This document shows positions 30,015 through 39,093 of a DNA stretch of 64,000 nucleotides, piece by piece (the first letter of the stretch is position 1; each line of letters starts with the position of its first letter). Origin of the DNA: Escherichia coli (lineage in GTDB: Bacteria > Pseudomonadota > Gammaproteobacteria > Enterobacterales > Enterobacteriaceae); assembly GCF_011881725.1 (NCBI RefSeq), contig NZ_JAATUR010000013.1, positions 1 to 64,000 on the forward strand, in the 5' to 3' direction. Below the pieces are notes generated by a model. The model worked only from the letters and a program-made list of their open reading frames with translations, was not told the DNA's origin and searched no databases. Made by a program: the position numbers and the translations under genes.

Positions 30015-30639
30015 TACTCGCCCTTTGTCATAAGACGTGTGCGTATTGTTCAAAAAATCAGAACCCTTTTGTATCACGAAGCATGGCTGTTTTGACTTAG
30101 GTTAAGATCAAAATTGCGCTGATTAAGCCAGCTTGCGATGATAAGTTCGGTGGAGGGAAGCGATGCGAGTTTGAGGGGGTATAAACAATCCTATGAATAT
30201 TATCATTGAAATGAATTTATCGTTTTGTTTTTACGCGTTTGAGTAATGGCCGGTGAATTCCGTTTTTCGGATCCTGGTAAGGAATATCTTTCAGTTTTTA
30301 TTGGTTTTTTCCTGATGTTCTGGCTAAAGGTTTTTCATTTTACTTTTATTCGCTACTTTAAATGATATATTAAACTGATTGATTTTGAGGAGGGTGGTTA
30401 AGTATTTCTAACAACATAATTTAGATATTTTAAATGTGTCAGAAGTATTTTTCCAGGTTATTATTTGATGCTAATCTCCTGAAACATACAAAGGATTTTT
30501 TGTGTGACTGGGATAAACTGATATGAAGTGAATGCTAAGGATAATTTATTCACCAAATCTATAAATTTAATGGAATAATTTAAGGGACGAATATCCTGAT
30601 TAAGCCATCATAATTATAGACAGTGGATATGGAGGATAT
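30015..30639. promoter_or_regulatory. AT-rich intergenic region upstream of yjjQ-bglJ
   Basis: This 625-bp region between the divergent yjjP and yjjQ is strongly AT-rich from about 30190 on, with no supported gene. In K-12 the yjjQ-bglJ operon is silenced by H-NS and relieved by LeuO, which fits such a sequence. I did not identify individual sites. Confidence 0.6.
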
Positions 30640-31365
30640 ATGTTGCCAGGATGCTGCAAAAATGGAATTGTTATCAGTAAAATACCCGTTATGCAGGCAG
30701 GGTTAAAAGAGGTCATGAGGACCCATCTCCCTGAATACGATATAACGAGTAGCGCCTCTGCGGAGGAGCTGACTATATTACAATTACGTCGTGCTGGGTT
30801 AGTTATTGCCGACTTAGCCGGGCAAACAGAAGACCCGCGTTCTGTTTGTGAACATTACTATTCATTGATTTCGCAATACCGGGAAATTCATTGGGTTTTC
30901 ATGGTTTCGCGAGCCTGGTACTCTCAGGCGGTGGAACTGCTTATGTGTCCAACTGCGACTTTACTGTCCGATATCGAGCCCATTGAGAATCTGGTCAAGA
31001 CCGTTCGTTCCGGCAATGTCCATGCAGATCGTATCAGCGCCATGCTGACTTCACCTGCAATGCCGGAAATCTAGGAATTTGGTTATCGTACCGTGATTCT
31101 TACCCTTTCTGAACGCAAGGTACTGCGGCTGTTAGGTAAAGGGTGGGGCATCAACCAAATAGCTTCATTGCTTAAGAAAAGCAATAAAACCATCAGCGCA
31201 CAAAAAAACAGTGCGATGCGTCGGCTGGCAATTCACAGCAACGCTGAGATGTATGCATGGATTAATAGCGCACAGGGTGCAAGGGAACTTAACTTGCCTT
31301 CTGTTTATGGAGATGCTGCAGAATGGAACACAACCGAATTAAGAAGAGAAATGTCGCACTTATAG
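30640..31365 (+). pseudogene. yjjQ: LuxR-family regulator YjjQ, interrupted by an amber codon
   Basis: The frame from ATG 30640 to the stop at 31365 has the full 241-residue length of YjjQ, but TAG at 31072–31074 (codon 145) interrupts it. The upstream part is a degenerate receiver-like domain ([14 protein letters not shown]...); the downstream part is the LuxR helix-turn-helix ([20 protein letters not shown]). A GTG at 31094 could restart a 90-residue DNA-binding fragment. YjjQ acts with RcsB to repress motility and other genes; here that activity is probably lost unless the amber is suppressed. It overlaps bglJ by 43 bp. Confidence 0.88.
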
Positions 31366-32000
31366 AAAAATGCGTCATGAGCAGTATCGGTATTGAGAGT
31401 TTATTCAGAAAGTTTGCGGGTAATTCTTATAAACTCTATATGTATACCAGCCAGGAGGCTTTTCAGAATGCTATGTCGCGAGTTTCATTTGCGGCGGTCA
31501 TTTTTTCTTTTTCTGCCATGAGAAGTGAGCGCAGGGAGGGCTTATCTTGTCTGACTGAGCTGGCAATCAAATTTCCGCGTACCCGGCGTTTGGTTATTGC
31601 GGATGATGATATTGAAGCACGGTTGATTGGCTCATTGTCACCTTCTCCTTTGGATGGTGTGTTAAGTAAAGCGTCGACGCTGGATGTTTTTCACCAGGAG
31701 TTGTTTCTGTCATTAAATGGTGTACGGCAGACCACCGACCGACTGAACAATCAGTGGTACATTAACCAAAGTCGGACGCTAAGCCCGACGGAGAGAGAAA
31801 TATTGCGTTTTATGTCGCGTGGCTACTCAATGACACAGATTGCCGAGCAGCTTAAACGTAATATCAAAACGATCCGTGCACATAAATTTAATGTGATGTC
31901 GAAACTGGGTGTCAGTTCTGATGCAGGTTTGCTTGAGGCGGCAGATATTCTGTTATGTATGCGGATTGCTGAAACAAGTAATGTATTGCATTCCTATTAA
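31323..32000 (+). CDS. bglJ: LuxR-family regulator BglJ
   Basis: A 225-residue regulator with a pseudo-receiver N-terminal domain and a C-terminal LuxR helix-turn-helix ([42 protein letters not shown]). It forms a heterodimer with RcsB and activates bgl, leuO and others. It is intact and starts inside the 3' end of yjjQ, so the amber in yjjQ could reduce its expression by polarity. Confidence 0.95.
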   Translation: MEHNRIKKRNVALIEKCVMSSIGIESLFRKFAGNSYKLYMYTSQEAFQNAMSRVSFAAVIFSFSAMRSERREGLSCLTELAIKFPRTRRLVIADDDIEARLIGSLSPSPLDGVLSKASTLDVFHQELFLSLNGVRQTTDRLNNQWYINQSRTLSPTEREILRFMSRGYSMTQIAEQLKRNIKTIRAHKFNVMSKLGVSSDAGLLEAADILLCMRIAETSNVLHSY

Positions 32001-32038
32001 TACGCTTAATGCCGGGTTTTCCGCCCCGGCAGTATTTT

Positions 32039-32827
32039 TCATTTCAGCGTACAATCCCCACATTGCTGCACATCCGGCAAGCGATAACGCTGGCAGCAGG
32101 TACGGCGTACCAGCAGGCCGTCGCGCAGCACTACCGTACGCCAGAGCGGATTATCTTCACCGGTAGTGAGCGTTTTCTCAAAAAAGAGGGCATGGCGCAG
32201 CGATTCAACCGTCGCCTCGCCAAGCAGCTGTTTCATCTCTGTCAGATACCAGTTGATCAAATAACCGGTATTACTCCAGATAAGTTTGCCGTTGATCTCT
32301 CCAGTCGCTTCTAGTGCCTGCACAACCGGAACCAGCGCCTGGCTGATTAACGTTTCCATTCGCTGCTGTGGCGAATGCGGTGTTGCGTTTTTGTCTTCAC
32401 ACACATCGACCCAGAAACAAGCGGCGCGTCCGGTTTCGTGAAACTCAACGTGGAAATGTTCAGGGGAAAGATCTAACGCTTTATCCTGCGTCAGCAGCGC
32501 CAACATTAATGGCGGAACCATCAGGCCGATATACCATTGCGCCCACAGTGAGATCAGCGGTTTATTCTCGCGGATCATCATTGGTTGATTGCGGTAGATA
32601 TGATCGGAATAGACCGCCAGTAGAGAACTTAGCGCATTCGGTGATGACCATTGCGCCAGCGTCAGGGCGTTCAGCGGGGCGGGTTCATCCAGACGGATAA
32701 ACTCCAGCAAATGTTCACGATGTTCTGCGATCGTCGCACGTACTGCTTCCGCAAGACCAGGAGCCTGCGGCTGGAGATGCGTTCGCCAGATAACATCTTC
32801 AGAGAGCGGTGCGGAACGATAGGCCAT
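32039..32827 (-). CDS. fhuF: Ferric iron reductase FhuF
   Basis: A 262-residue cytoplasmic 2Fe-2S protein that reduces iron from hydroxamate siderophores. The characteristic C-terminal cluster motif CC-x10-C-x2-C is present (CCQRYRLPDVQQCGDC). Iron regulation is indicated by a Fur-box-like sequence directly upstream. Confidence 0.96.
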   Translation of the reverse strand: MAYRSAPLSEDVIWRTHLQPQAPGLAEAVRATIAEHREHLLEFIRLDEPAPLNALTLAQWSSPNALSSLLAVYSDHIYRNQPMMIRENKPLISLWAQWYIGLMVPPLMLALLTQDKALDLSPEHFHVEFHETGRAACFWVDVCEDKNATPHSPQQRMETLISQALVPVVQALEATGEINGKLIWSNTGYLINWYLTEMKQLLGEATVESLRHALFFEKTLTTGEDNPLWRTVVLRDGLLVRRTCCQRYRLPDVQQCGDCTLK

Positions 32828-32844
32828 AATCGGGATAGTAATCT

Positions 32845-32864
32845 AAATGATAATGATTGCTAAT
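32845..32864 (-). promoter_or_regulatory. Fur-box-like site upstream of fhuF
   Basis: AAATGATAATGATTGCTAAT resembles the GATAATGATAATCATTATC Fur consensus and lies 18 bp before the fhuF start codon. Confidence 0.75.
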
Positions 32865-32930
32865 CCTAGCGATAGGTTTAACCGATAGCAAGGAATTTCT
32901 CTGGCTTGCAAATGATAAAAATTATCATAT

Positions 32931-32949
32931 GATATTAGTTATCATTATC
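32931..32949 (+). promoter_or_regulatory. Fur-box-like site upstream of yjjZ
   Basis: GATATTAGTTATCATTATC matches the 19-bp Fur consensus at most positions, 19 bp upstream of yjjZ. A second palindromic stretch ATGATAAAAATTATCAT adjoins it at 32912–32928. Together they suggest iron control of this divergent pair. Confidence 0.75.
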
Positions 32950-32967
32950 AGTGAAAGAGATGAAACC

Positions 32968-33204
32968 ATGTTGCAACGTGTGCTGGGCAGTGGCTGGGGA
33001 GTATTGCTGCCGGGATTGCTGATTGCAGGGCTGACGTATGCGGATTTATCGCCGGAACAGTGGCGGATTGTCATTCTGATGGGATTAGTGTTGACGCCGG
33101 TGATGTTGTACCACAAACAGTTACGACATTACGTTTTGCTACCATCGTGCCTGGCGCTTATTTCTGGCGTCATGCTGATGATAATGAACTGGAATCAGGG
33201 CTGA
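32968..33204 (+). CDS. yjjZ: Small membrane protein YjjZ
   Basis: A 78-residue protein (MLQRVLGSGWGVLLPG...) with three closely spaced hydrophobic segments, likely an inner-membrane protein of unknown function. ATG at 32968 follows GAAAGAGA; the upstream in-frame extension contains the Fur-like sites and is not expected to be translated. Divergent from fhuF, apparently sharing Fur control. Confidence 0.85.
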   Translation: MLQRVLGSGWGVLLPGLLIAGLTYADLSPEQWRIVILMGLVLTPVMLYHKQLRHYVLLPSCLALISGVMLMIMNWNQG

Positions 33205-33242
33205 AAAAGCAAGGAAGAAACAAGAAGGGAAGTAAAGATAAT

Positions 33243-33329
33243 TGGTGCGAGGGGGGGGACTTGAACCCCCACGTCCGTAAGGACACTAACACCTGAAGCT
33301 AGCGCGTCTACCAATTCCGCCACCTTCGC
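33243..33329 (-). tRNA. leuQ: tRNA-Leu(CAG), leuQ
   Basis: An 87-nt class II tRNA with encoded CCA, read on the minus strand: GCGAAGGTGGCGGAATTGGT start, anticodon CAG in the CTTCAGGT loop, long variable arm, TTCAAGT T-loop. Third gene in transcription order of the leuV-leuP-leuQ operon; symbol by gene order. Confidence 0.95.
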
Positions 33330-33362
33330 ACAGTCATCTTACTTTTTTGATATCGCCTCGTT

Positions 33363-33449
33363 TGGTGCGAGGGGGGGGACTTGAACCCCCACGTCCGTAA
33401 GAACACTAACACCTGAAGCTAGCGCGTCTACCAATTCCGCCACCTTCGC
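33363..33449 (-). tRNA. leuP: tRNA-Leu(CAG), leuP
   Basis: Same as its neighbours except one base in the variable arm (the plus strand has GTAAGAAC where the other copies have GTAAGGAC). This turns one G-C pair of the long variable stem into a G-U pair. Middle copy of the operon. Confidence 0.95.
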
Positions 33450-33477
33450 CCAGTGCGAGCAATATCAACGTGGTTTT

Positions 33478-33564
33478 TGGTGCGAGGGGGGGGACTTGAA
33501 CCCCCACGTCCGTAAGGACACTAACACCTGAAGCTAGCGCGTCTACCAATTCCGCCACCTTCGC
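33478..33564 (-). tRNA. leuV: tRNA-Leu(CAG), leuV
   Basis: First gene in transcription order. Identical in its 87 nt to leuQ as far as I compared. The promoter should lie to the right, at about 33565–33640. Confidence 0.95.
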
Positions 33565-33700
33565 ATACCATCAATTCTTAAAAAGAATTGCTACCACGGA
33601 GGCGCATTCTAGTGGTTTTCAGCTTTTCGTCAATAGTTAATTATCGCCGGATGCGTGATTGCTGGAAAAATGGCCATCAGAAGACTAACGTGCAGGTTTG

Positions 33701-33738
<38 letters not shown>

Positions 33739-33753
33739 CATGCGGCGAGGTAC

Positions 33754-34785
33754 TTAACCTTTCTTCGCCTGGCGGGTCATAATGGCGCGATATACCTTGA
33801 AACGCCCGGTTTGCGCGATCACTTCGTGGAAACCAAATGTCTCATCCAGCACGTCCGGATAAGGCAGGAAGGCGTTTGCCACAATCCGTAATTCGCCGCC
33901 GCTGTTAAGATGACGCACTGCACCGCGAATCAGCGTTTGCGCTGCATCCAGGCTGGTTTGCATCCCATCGTGGAACGGCGGGTTGGAGATGATCATATCA
34001 AAACGACCTTTCACCTCAGAAAAGACGTTGCTGGCAAAGACTTCACCTTCAACACTGTTAGCCGCAAGCGTCGCGCGGCTGGCTTCTACTGCTGGGGCAG
34101 AAACATCGCACAAGGTAAGGCGGATCTTCGGCGAATGGCGTGCAAATGCAACCGAAAGCACACCCGCGCCACAGCCGACATCCAGTACTTTACCTTTCGT
34201 GTGCGGAGTTAACGTCGAGAGCAGTAGTTGGCTACCGACATCCAGACCGTCGCGGCTAAACACGCCAGGCAGCGTTTTGACCGTCAGGCCATCAACACAG
34301 TATTCGCCCCAGAATTTATCCGCATCAAACACTGGCTGCTTTTCCAGACGACCAAAATAGAGGCCACAGCGACGGGCGCTGTCTACCTTATTCAATGGCG
34401 CATAATCTGCCAGCATCTGCTCGGCGCTGCGCACGCCGCTGCGGTTTTCACCAACGACAAAAATATCCGTCCCCACAGGCAGCAGAGAAAGTAAATTCAT
34501 CAACTGGAACTGGGCTTCCGGTTTGTTCTTCGGCCAGTAGTAAATCAACGTACCGCAATCTGCGACATCATCCGCCGTGGCGACCAGGCTAAAACGGGCA
34601 TTATCTCCCATCTGACGGCTTAACACCTGCCAGTGGTGGAATTGCTGGGTATGAGCACGGCTGACCGCGGTATCTAAACGCGCGGGCAGGTCATCCTGTA
34701 AGTCTCCGGCAAACAGAATACGGCTTTGTTCGAAATCATCACTGTGGCGCAGCAAGACTTCACTTGCCGGGGTAAATGCAGACAT
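33754..34785 (-). CDS. rsmC: 16S rRNA (guanine1207-N2)-methyltransferase
   Basis: A 343-residue SAM-dependent methyltransferase that modifies G1207 of 16S rRNA. The C-terminal domain carries the SAM motif [13 protein letters not shown] and the catalytic [11 protein letters not shown] (N2-guanine NPPF/Y); the N-terminal half is the inactive duplicate domain. Divergent from holD. Confidence 0.97.
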   Translation of the reverse strand: MSAFTPASEVLLRHSDDFEQSRILFAGDLQDDLPARLDTAVSRAHTQQFHHWQVLSRQMGDNARFSLVATADDVADCGTLIYYWPKNKPEAQFQLMNLLSLLPVGTDIFVVGENRSGVRSAEQMLADYAPLNKVDSARRCGLYFGRLEKQPVFDADKFWGEYCVDGLTVKTLPGVFSRDGLDVGSQLLLSTLTPHTKGKVLDVGCGAGVLSVAFARHSPKIRLTLCDVSAPAVEASRATLAANSVEGEVFASNVFSEVKGRFDMIISNPPFHDGMQTSLDAAQTLIRGAVRHLNSGGELRIVANAFLPYPDVLDETFGFHEVIAQTGRFKVYRAIMTRQAKKG

Positions 34786-34887
34786 GGAATGCTCCTCAAT
34801 TGATACTGGCGGCGATTATAGTCATTTGTTGGCGCGGTTTCGACGAATTTGCTATATTTGCGCCCCTGATAACAGGAGCGATTCGCT

Positions 34888-35301
34888 ATGACATCCCGAC
34901 GAGACTGGCAATTACAGCAGCTGGGCATTACCCAGTGGTCGCTGCGTCGCCCTGGCGCGTTGCAGGGGGAGATTGCCATTGCGATCCCGGCGCACGTTCG
35001 TCTGGTGATGGTGGCAAACGATCTTCCCGCCCTGACCGATCCTCTGGTGAGCGACGTCCTGCGCGCATTAACCGTCAGCCCCGATCAGGTGCTGCAACTG
35101 ACGCCAGAAAGGATCGCGATGCTGCCGCAAGGCAGTCGCTGCAACAGCTGGCGGTTGGGTACTGACGAACCGCTGTCACTGGAAGGCGCTCAGGTGGCAT
35201 CACCGGCGCTCAACGAATTACGGGCAAACCCAACGGCACGCGCCGCATTATGGCAACAAATTTGCACATATGAACACGATTTCTTCCCTCGAAGCGACTG
35301 A
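34888..35301 (+). CDS. holD: DNA polymerase III psi subunit
   Basis: A 137-residue protein of the clamp loader complex that binds chi (HolC) through its N-terminal segment (MTSRRDWQLQQLGITQWSLR). It overlaps rimI by 32 bp, as in other E. coli. Confidence 0.96.
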   Translation: MTSRRDWQLQQLGITQWSLRRPGALQGEIAIAIPAHVRLVMVANDLPALTDPLVSDVLRALTVSPDQVLQLTPERIAMLPQGSRCNSWRLGTDEPLSLEGAQVASPALNELRANPTARAALWQQICTYEHDFFPRSD

Positions 35302-35716
35302 TTTACCTGCGGCTTTCCATATTGAACAACGCGCCCACGCTTTTCCATGGAGTGAAAAAACCTTTGCCAGCAATCAGGGCGAGCGTTATCTCAACTTTCA
35401 GTTAACGCAAAACGGCAAAATGGCGGCGTTTGCGATTACGCAAGTGGTGCTGGATGAAGCTACATTGTTCAATATTGCGGTCGATCCTGACTATCAGCGT
35501 CAGGGACTGGGAAGGGCGCTGCTGGAACATCTGATCGATGAACTGGAAAAACGCGGCGTGGCGACGCTATGGCTGGAAGTCCGTGCCTCAAATGCTGCCG
35601 CCATTGCTCTGTACGAAAGTTTAGGCTTTAACGAGGCGACGATTCGCCGCAATTACTACCCCACCACGGACGGTCGCGAGGACGCCATCATCATGGCGTT
35701 GCCAATCAGTATGTAA
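35270..35716 (+). CDS. rimI: Ribosomal protein S18-alanine N-acetyltransferase
   Basis: A 148-residue GNAT acetyltransferase that acetylates the N-terminal Ala of ribosomal protein S18. Acetyl-CoA motif A is visible: [22 protein letters not shown]. The start lies inside the holD 3' end; yjjG follows after 14 bp. Confidence 0.96.
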   Translation: MNTISSLEATDLPAAFHIEQRAHAFPWSEKTFASNQGERYLNFQLTQNGKMAAFAITQVVLDEATLFNIAVDPDYQRQGLGRALLEHLIDELEKRGVATLWLEVRASNAAAIALYESLGFNEATIRRNYYPTTDGREDAIIMALPISM

Positions 35717-35730
35717 GACAAGGTGGAATA

Positions 35731-36408
35731 ATGAAGTGGGACTGGATTTTCTTTGATGCCGATGAAACGCTGTTTACCTTTGACTCGTTCACCGGCCTGC
35801 AGCGGATGTTTCTTGACTACAGCGTCACCTTTACCGCTGAAGATTTTCAGGACTATCAGGCCGTTAACAAGCCCCTGTGGGTGGATTACCAAAACGGCGC
35901 GATCACTTCATTACAGCTTCAGCACGGGCGTTTTGAGAGCTGGGCCGAACGGCTGAACGTCGAGCCAGGTAAACTCAACGAGGCCTTTATTAATGCGATG
36001 GCGGAAATTTGCACGCCGCTGCCGGGAGCGGTTTCCCTGCTTAACGCCATCCGTGGCAACGCCAAAATCGGCATCATCACCAACGGTTTTAGCGCCTTGC
36101 AGCAAGTGCGTCTGGAACGCACGGGCCTGCGTGATTATTTCGATTTGCTGGTGATTTCCGAAGAAGTGGGTGTAGCCAAACCGAATAAGAAAATTTTCGA
36201 TTATGCGCTGGAACAAGCGGGCAATCCTGAACGCTCACGCGTGTTGATGGTTGGCGACACCGCTGAGTCCGATATTCTCGGTGGCATCAACGCCGGACTT
36301 GCGACCTGCTGGTTGAATGCGCACAATCGCGAGCAACCAGAAGGCATCGCACCCTCCTGGACCGTTTCATCGTTGCATGAACTGGAGCAGCTCCTGTGTA
36401 AACACTGA
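35731..36408 (+). CDS. yjjG: HAD-family pyrimidine nucleotidase YjjG
   Basis: A 225-residue HAD phosphatase that dephosphorylates (including non-canonical) pyrimidine nucleoside monophosphates. It has motif [10 protein letters not shown], motif II IITNGF and motif [14 protein letters not shown]. Last intact gene before the prophage; prfC originally followed. Confidence 0.95.
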   Translation: MKWDWIFFDADETLFTFDSFTGLQRMFLDYSVTFTAEDFQDYQAVNKPLWVDYQNGAITSLQLQHGRFESWAERLNVEPGKLNEAFINAMAEICTPLPGAVSLLNAIRGNAKIGIITNGFSALQQVRLERTGLRDYFDLLVISEEVGVAKPNKKIFDYALEQAGNPERSRVLMVGDTAESDILGGINAGLATCWLNAHNREQPEGIAPSWTVSSLHELEQLLCKH

Positions 36409-36498
36409 TTGCCTCCCCCCCGTTGATGGGTAAAATAGCCGCAATTTTTCGTTTTCAACAAGCGCGGCGCGATGCCGCTTACTCAAGAAGAAAGAATT

Positions 36499-36573
36499 AT
36501 GACGTTGTCTCCTTATTTGCAAGAGGTGGCGAAGCGCCGCACTTTTGCCATTATTTCTCACCCCAATAATTAA
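36499..36573 (+). pseudogene. prfC: Displaced 5' end of prfC left of the prophage
   Basis: ATG at 36499 opens the original RF3 N-terminus ([20 protein letters not shown]) and reads through the att core, then meets TAA at 36571 in prophage DNA after 24 codons. The native ribosome-binding site AAGAAAGAA is still present, so a 24-residue peptide may be made. The functional gene continues at 56875 with a different start. Confidence 0.92.
36550..36563 (+). other. attL core
   Basis: ATTATTTCTCACCC in codons 18–22 of the original prfC; identical to 56933–56946. Confidence 0.9.
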
Positions 36574-36727
36574 CCCCAAATTAAAGCTCTTTTACTCTTT
36601 CAAAATCCTTTCAGTTAATTGAGGTTGAGCTATATAAATCATTTAAATACATTTAGTTATGTGGCTTCTTTAATTGAAAGTTCTTTCATGTAACTTTAAA
36701 TCGATCAGCTTGCTTTCATCAAAAATC

Positions 36728-36749
36728 TGTACATATGCTTGTACATAAT
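36728..36749 (+). repeat. TGTACATATG arm-type repeat, left copy
   Basis: A 22-bp sequence (TGTACATATG, C, TTGTACATAAT) 65 bp before the integrase start. It recurs with one mismatch at 56837–56858 beside attR. Another palindromic continuation ATGTACAAAG follows. Likely integrase arm sites or promoter elements; the 220-bp stretch 36574–36793 has no gene. Confidence 0.7.
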
Positions 36750-36793
36750 GTACAAAGCAGCAGAGGTGTTTTGCGATTTGTACAAGGTGAGTA

Positions 36794-38017
36794 ATGGCGC
36801 TGTCTGATGCGTGGTTGCGTTCAGTCGTTGGAAAGGAACGTGATAAGGTTTTGGTTAAATCCGATCGTGATGGTCTGTCTGTTAGAGTATCACCGAAAGG
36901 TCGCGTAGTGTTCCAATATCGTTATCAGTGGGCGGGGAAAGGTGAGCGTCTTGATATCGGAACTTACCCGGCAACTGGACTAAAAGAGGCCAGAGAAGAA
37001 GTTATCCGTCTTCGTGGTGAACTCGAGTCAAACCGCAATCCACGATTGGTCAAGCAGGCTGAAAAACGAAAAGCTACTGAAGCCATGACGGTAGAGTCTG
37101 TGATCCGTGCTTGGTATGAAGCATATTGTGTAAAAAATAAAAAAGGTTCTGAACAGATACTCCGCTCGTTTGAGCTGCACCTGTTCTCTAAAATCGGGAA
37201 TATCCCTCACGATGCAGCTACATTGCATGATTGGTTAGAAGTCCTGGAGCCTCTTAGCACTAAGACTCCTGCAATAGCAGACCGATTGCTAATTAACGCA
37301 AAGCAGGCCCACGTCTGGGCGTATAAGAGAAAGCTTATTGAAACTCGCCCGCTGTCGGATATCACGGGTAAAGATATGGATATCCGTAAAGGTCAGAAGA
37401 AACGGTTTCTGACACATGATGAAATTAAAATCCTTTATGCTGCGATCGATGGTTCTCGAATGGTTCCTAAATACCGGGCCTTCATTAAACTATTGCTGCA
37501 TTTTGGCTGCCGTAGTTCAGAGCTAATTACCGCTAGGGTGGATGATTTTGATTTCATTAATAAGGTATGGACTGTACCGCCAGAACGACATAAGACAGGG
37601 GATATAACAGGTGAACCGCTAAAGCGCCCCATTATTGAACCGGTTGAAGAGCTTATAAAGTACGTTATCTCTATGAACAATGGTTCCGATATGCTTTTTA
37701 CTAAGGAAGGATGTAGGGAACCCGTTGGTCGGACATCATTGCAGTCGCTGCCTTACAATTTAATGCAGTACGCATGGCGGCGTTTAGGGTATCAATTCCC
37801 CCATTGGTCTCTTCATGATTTGAGACGAACAGCACGAACAAACTTTTCTGATCTTACTGCGCCTCATATTGCAGAAATAATGCTCGGTCATAAACTGCCA
37901 GGGGTATGGCAGGTTTATGACAAGAGCGATTATTTAGAAGAACAGCGTAAAGCTTACCAGGCATGGTGGGAGAGAGTTGAATCGATCGTTACTTGTACTG
38001 GTTCAGACAGCAACTGA
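36794..38017 (+). CDS. Prophage tyrosine integrase
   Basis: A 407-residue P4-type tyrosine recombinase: an N-terminal DUF4102-like arm-binding domain (about 1–90), a core-binding domain (about 95–185) and a C-terminal catalytic domain. Catalytic residues can be read as R240 (HFGCRSSELITARV), H341 and R344 (HDLRRTAR), H366 (MLGHKL) and Tyr375 or Tyr380. It lies next to attL, transcribed into the prophage. It differs from IntQ/IntS, consistent with the prfC site. Confidence 0.93.
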   Translation: MALSDAWLRSVVGKERDKVLVKSDRDGLSVRVSPKGRVVFQYRYQWAGKGERLDIGTYPATGLKEAREEVIRLRGELESNRNPRLVKQAEKRKATEAMTVESVIRAWYEAYCVKNKKGSEQILRSFELHLFSKIGNIPHDAATLHDWLEVLEPLSTKTPAIADRLLINAKQAHVWAYKRKLIETRPLSDITGKDMDIRKGQKKRFLTHDEIKILYAAIDGSRMVPKYRAFIKLLLHFGCRSSELITARVDDFDFINKVWTVPPERHKTGDITGEPLKRPIIEPVEELIKYVISMNNGSDMLFTKEGCREPVGRTSLQSLPYNLMQYAWRRLGYQFPHWSLHDLRRTARTNFSDLTAPHIAEIMLGHKLPGVWQVYDKSDYLEEQRKAYQAWWERVESIVTCTGSDSN

Positions 38018-38240
38018 CAGTCCGCTTTGAGCAAGAAGCGGAAGTTGGCAGTTTTGTGGACTGTCCCCACAAAAGTGACTACAGAAATAGTTGCAATTCA
38101 TAATTGATCATGGGTTGTCAGTTAAACTCGTGGCGATTTAAATAGACTAATTGGGAGTGCGTCCATTACTTATATCTTGTAATGTTAACTATCAGAAATG
38201 ATACAAAGATAATATGTCTTTAAAGAAAAGGCTGATGGCG

Positions 38241-38263
38241 AAAAGTGGCCCGATGAGGGCCAC
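38241..38263 (-). terminator. Terminator after flxA
   Basis: Stem GTGGCCC/GGGCCAC (38245–38263), followed on the minus strand by TTTT, 15 bp after the flxA stop. The 260-bp gap 38018–38277 otherwise holds nested inverted repeats just after int (ACAGTCC ... GGACTGT, TTTGTGG ... CCACAAA) and no supported gene. Confidence 0.8.
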
Positions 38264-38277
38264 AATACGGCTGTCAC

Positions 38278-38610
38278 TTAGACGTAAATATCAATGGTGC
38301 CAGCGGTATTTGTATCGTCTTTTTTCTCTTCTTTTTTATCAGGCTGAACTGTCGCGTCTTTATTCTTTTTCTCTGCCTGCTGCCTTAACAACTGCTCCAG
38401 TTGAGCCCTGAGGCTTTCAATTTGCTTCTGTACCAATGCAGCCATTTCTTTTTTCTGCTGTGTCGTCATCCCCTCTTCCGATGAGATTTTCCCAAGCTTT
38501 TCAGTCAGCACCTGAATTTGTCTTGTGATTTTGGCTATTTCTGATGTTCCTTCCGGGGCGGAGTTGTTTGAAATAACGGTTGAGGTATTCCCCTGAATTG
38601 TGACAGACAT
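38278..38610 (-). CDS. flxA: FlxA-like protein
   Basis: A 110-residue, nearly all-helical protein (MSVTIQGNTSTVISNNS...) that matches FlxA of the Qin prophage almost residue for residue as I recall it. A coiled-coil middle (residues 25–80, heptads rich in Gln/Lys/Leu) is followed by a charged tail KKEEKKDDTNT. In K-12, flxA is a FliA-dependent flagellar class 3 gene of unknown function; the same promoter is present here. Start ATG at 38610 with AAAGGAG. Confidence 0.93.
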   Translation of the reverse strand: MSVTIQGNTSTVISNNSAPEGTSEIAKITRQIQVLTEKLGKISSEEGMTTQQKKEMAALVQKQIESLRAQLEQLLRQQAEKKNKDATVQPDKKEEKKDDTNTAGTIDIYV

Positions 38611-38633
38611 AGATTTCTCCTTTTAAAAAAGCA

Positions 38634-38660
38634 CTATCGGCATGCACAAAAAAATCTTTA
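38634..38660 (-). promoter_or_regulatory. Sigma-28 (FliA) promoter of flxA
   Basis: On the minus strand TAAAGATT (38660–38653), 11-bp spacer, GCCGATAG (38641–38634), 24 bp before the start codon. One of the best FliA matches possible, so this prophage gene belongs to the flagellar regulon. Confidence 0.92.
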
Positions 38661-39093
38661 ATCGTATTTCTTGTGTCATTAATTATTTGATGTTCAGATT
38701 GTTTTCCTCGCGGGCTGGCGCGCCTCAAAAAGTAAAGCTTGTTGACAGGGGTAAACGTTCGGCAATAATTTTCTGCCGCATGCGGGTGTTGCATAAAACG
38801 TGCTACGTTCCTTTATCGACAGGTCAGGTCACCGCTCACCCGCCGACGAGAAAGCAACACTGACATGCTAAAGCAAAAAATAGATGAATAAGTTGAGTTG
38901 TGCATATGTAGCCTGACCGTCACAAAGTATATGGTGTCTGTACCAGTAAGATGATGGCCGGACTCTTTAAAAACGAGCTGACCTGCACAATACAGGATGG
39001 ACTTAGCAATGGCTGCTCCTGGCACAGAGCAGACAGTCAGATTTGTTTGGTCTGTGCCATATCTGTGCCAGCTCTCATTTGAGCTAATGTTTG
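38661..39093. other. Intergenic stretch between flxA promoter and xis-like gene
   Basis: 433 bp with only short overlapping open frames on both strands, none with a convincing ribosome-binding site or family resemblance. Includes an inverted pair AGCTGACCTGCACA/ GACAGGTCAGGTC-type stretches but no clear RNA gene. Confidence 0.4.

Noticed and set aside
33243..33564. Triple tandem repeat considered as CRISPR-like or integron-like
   Set aside because: The three 87-bp units fold as tRNA-Leu(CAG) with CCA ends; no CRISPR array is present anywhere in the window.
38813..39025. A 70-codon minus-strand frame between flxA and xis
   Set aside because: No start signal, no conserved features, overlaps a competing plus-strand frame of equal quality.
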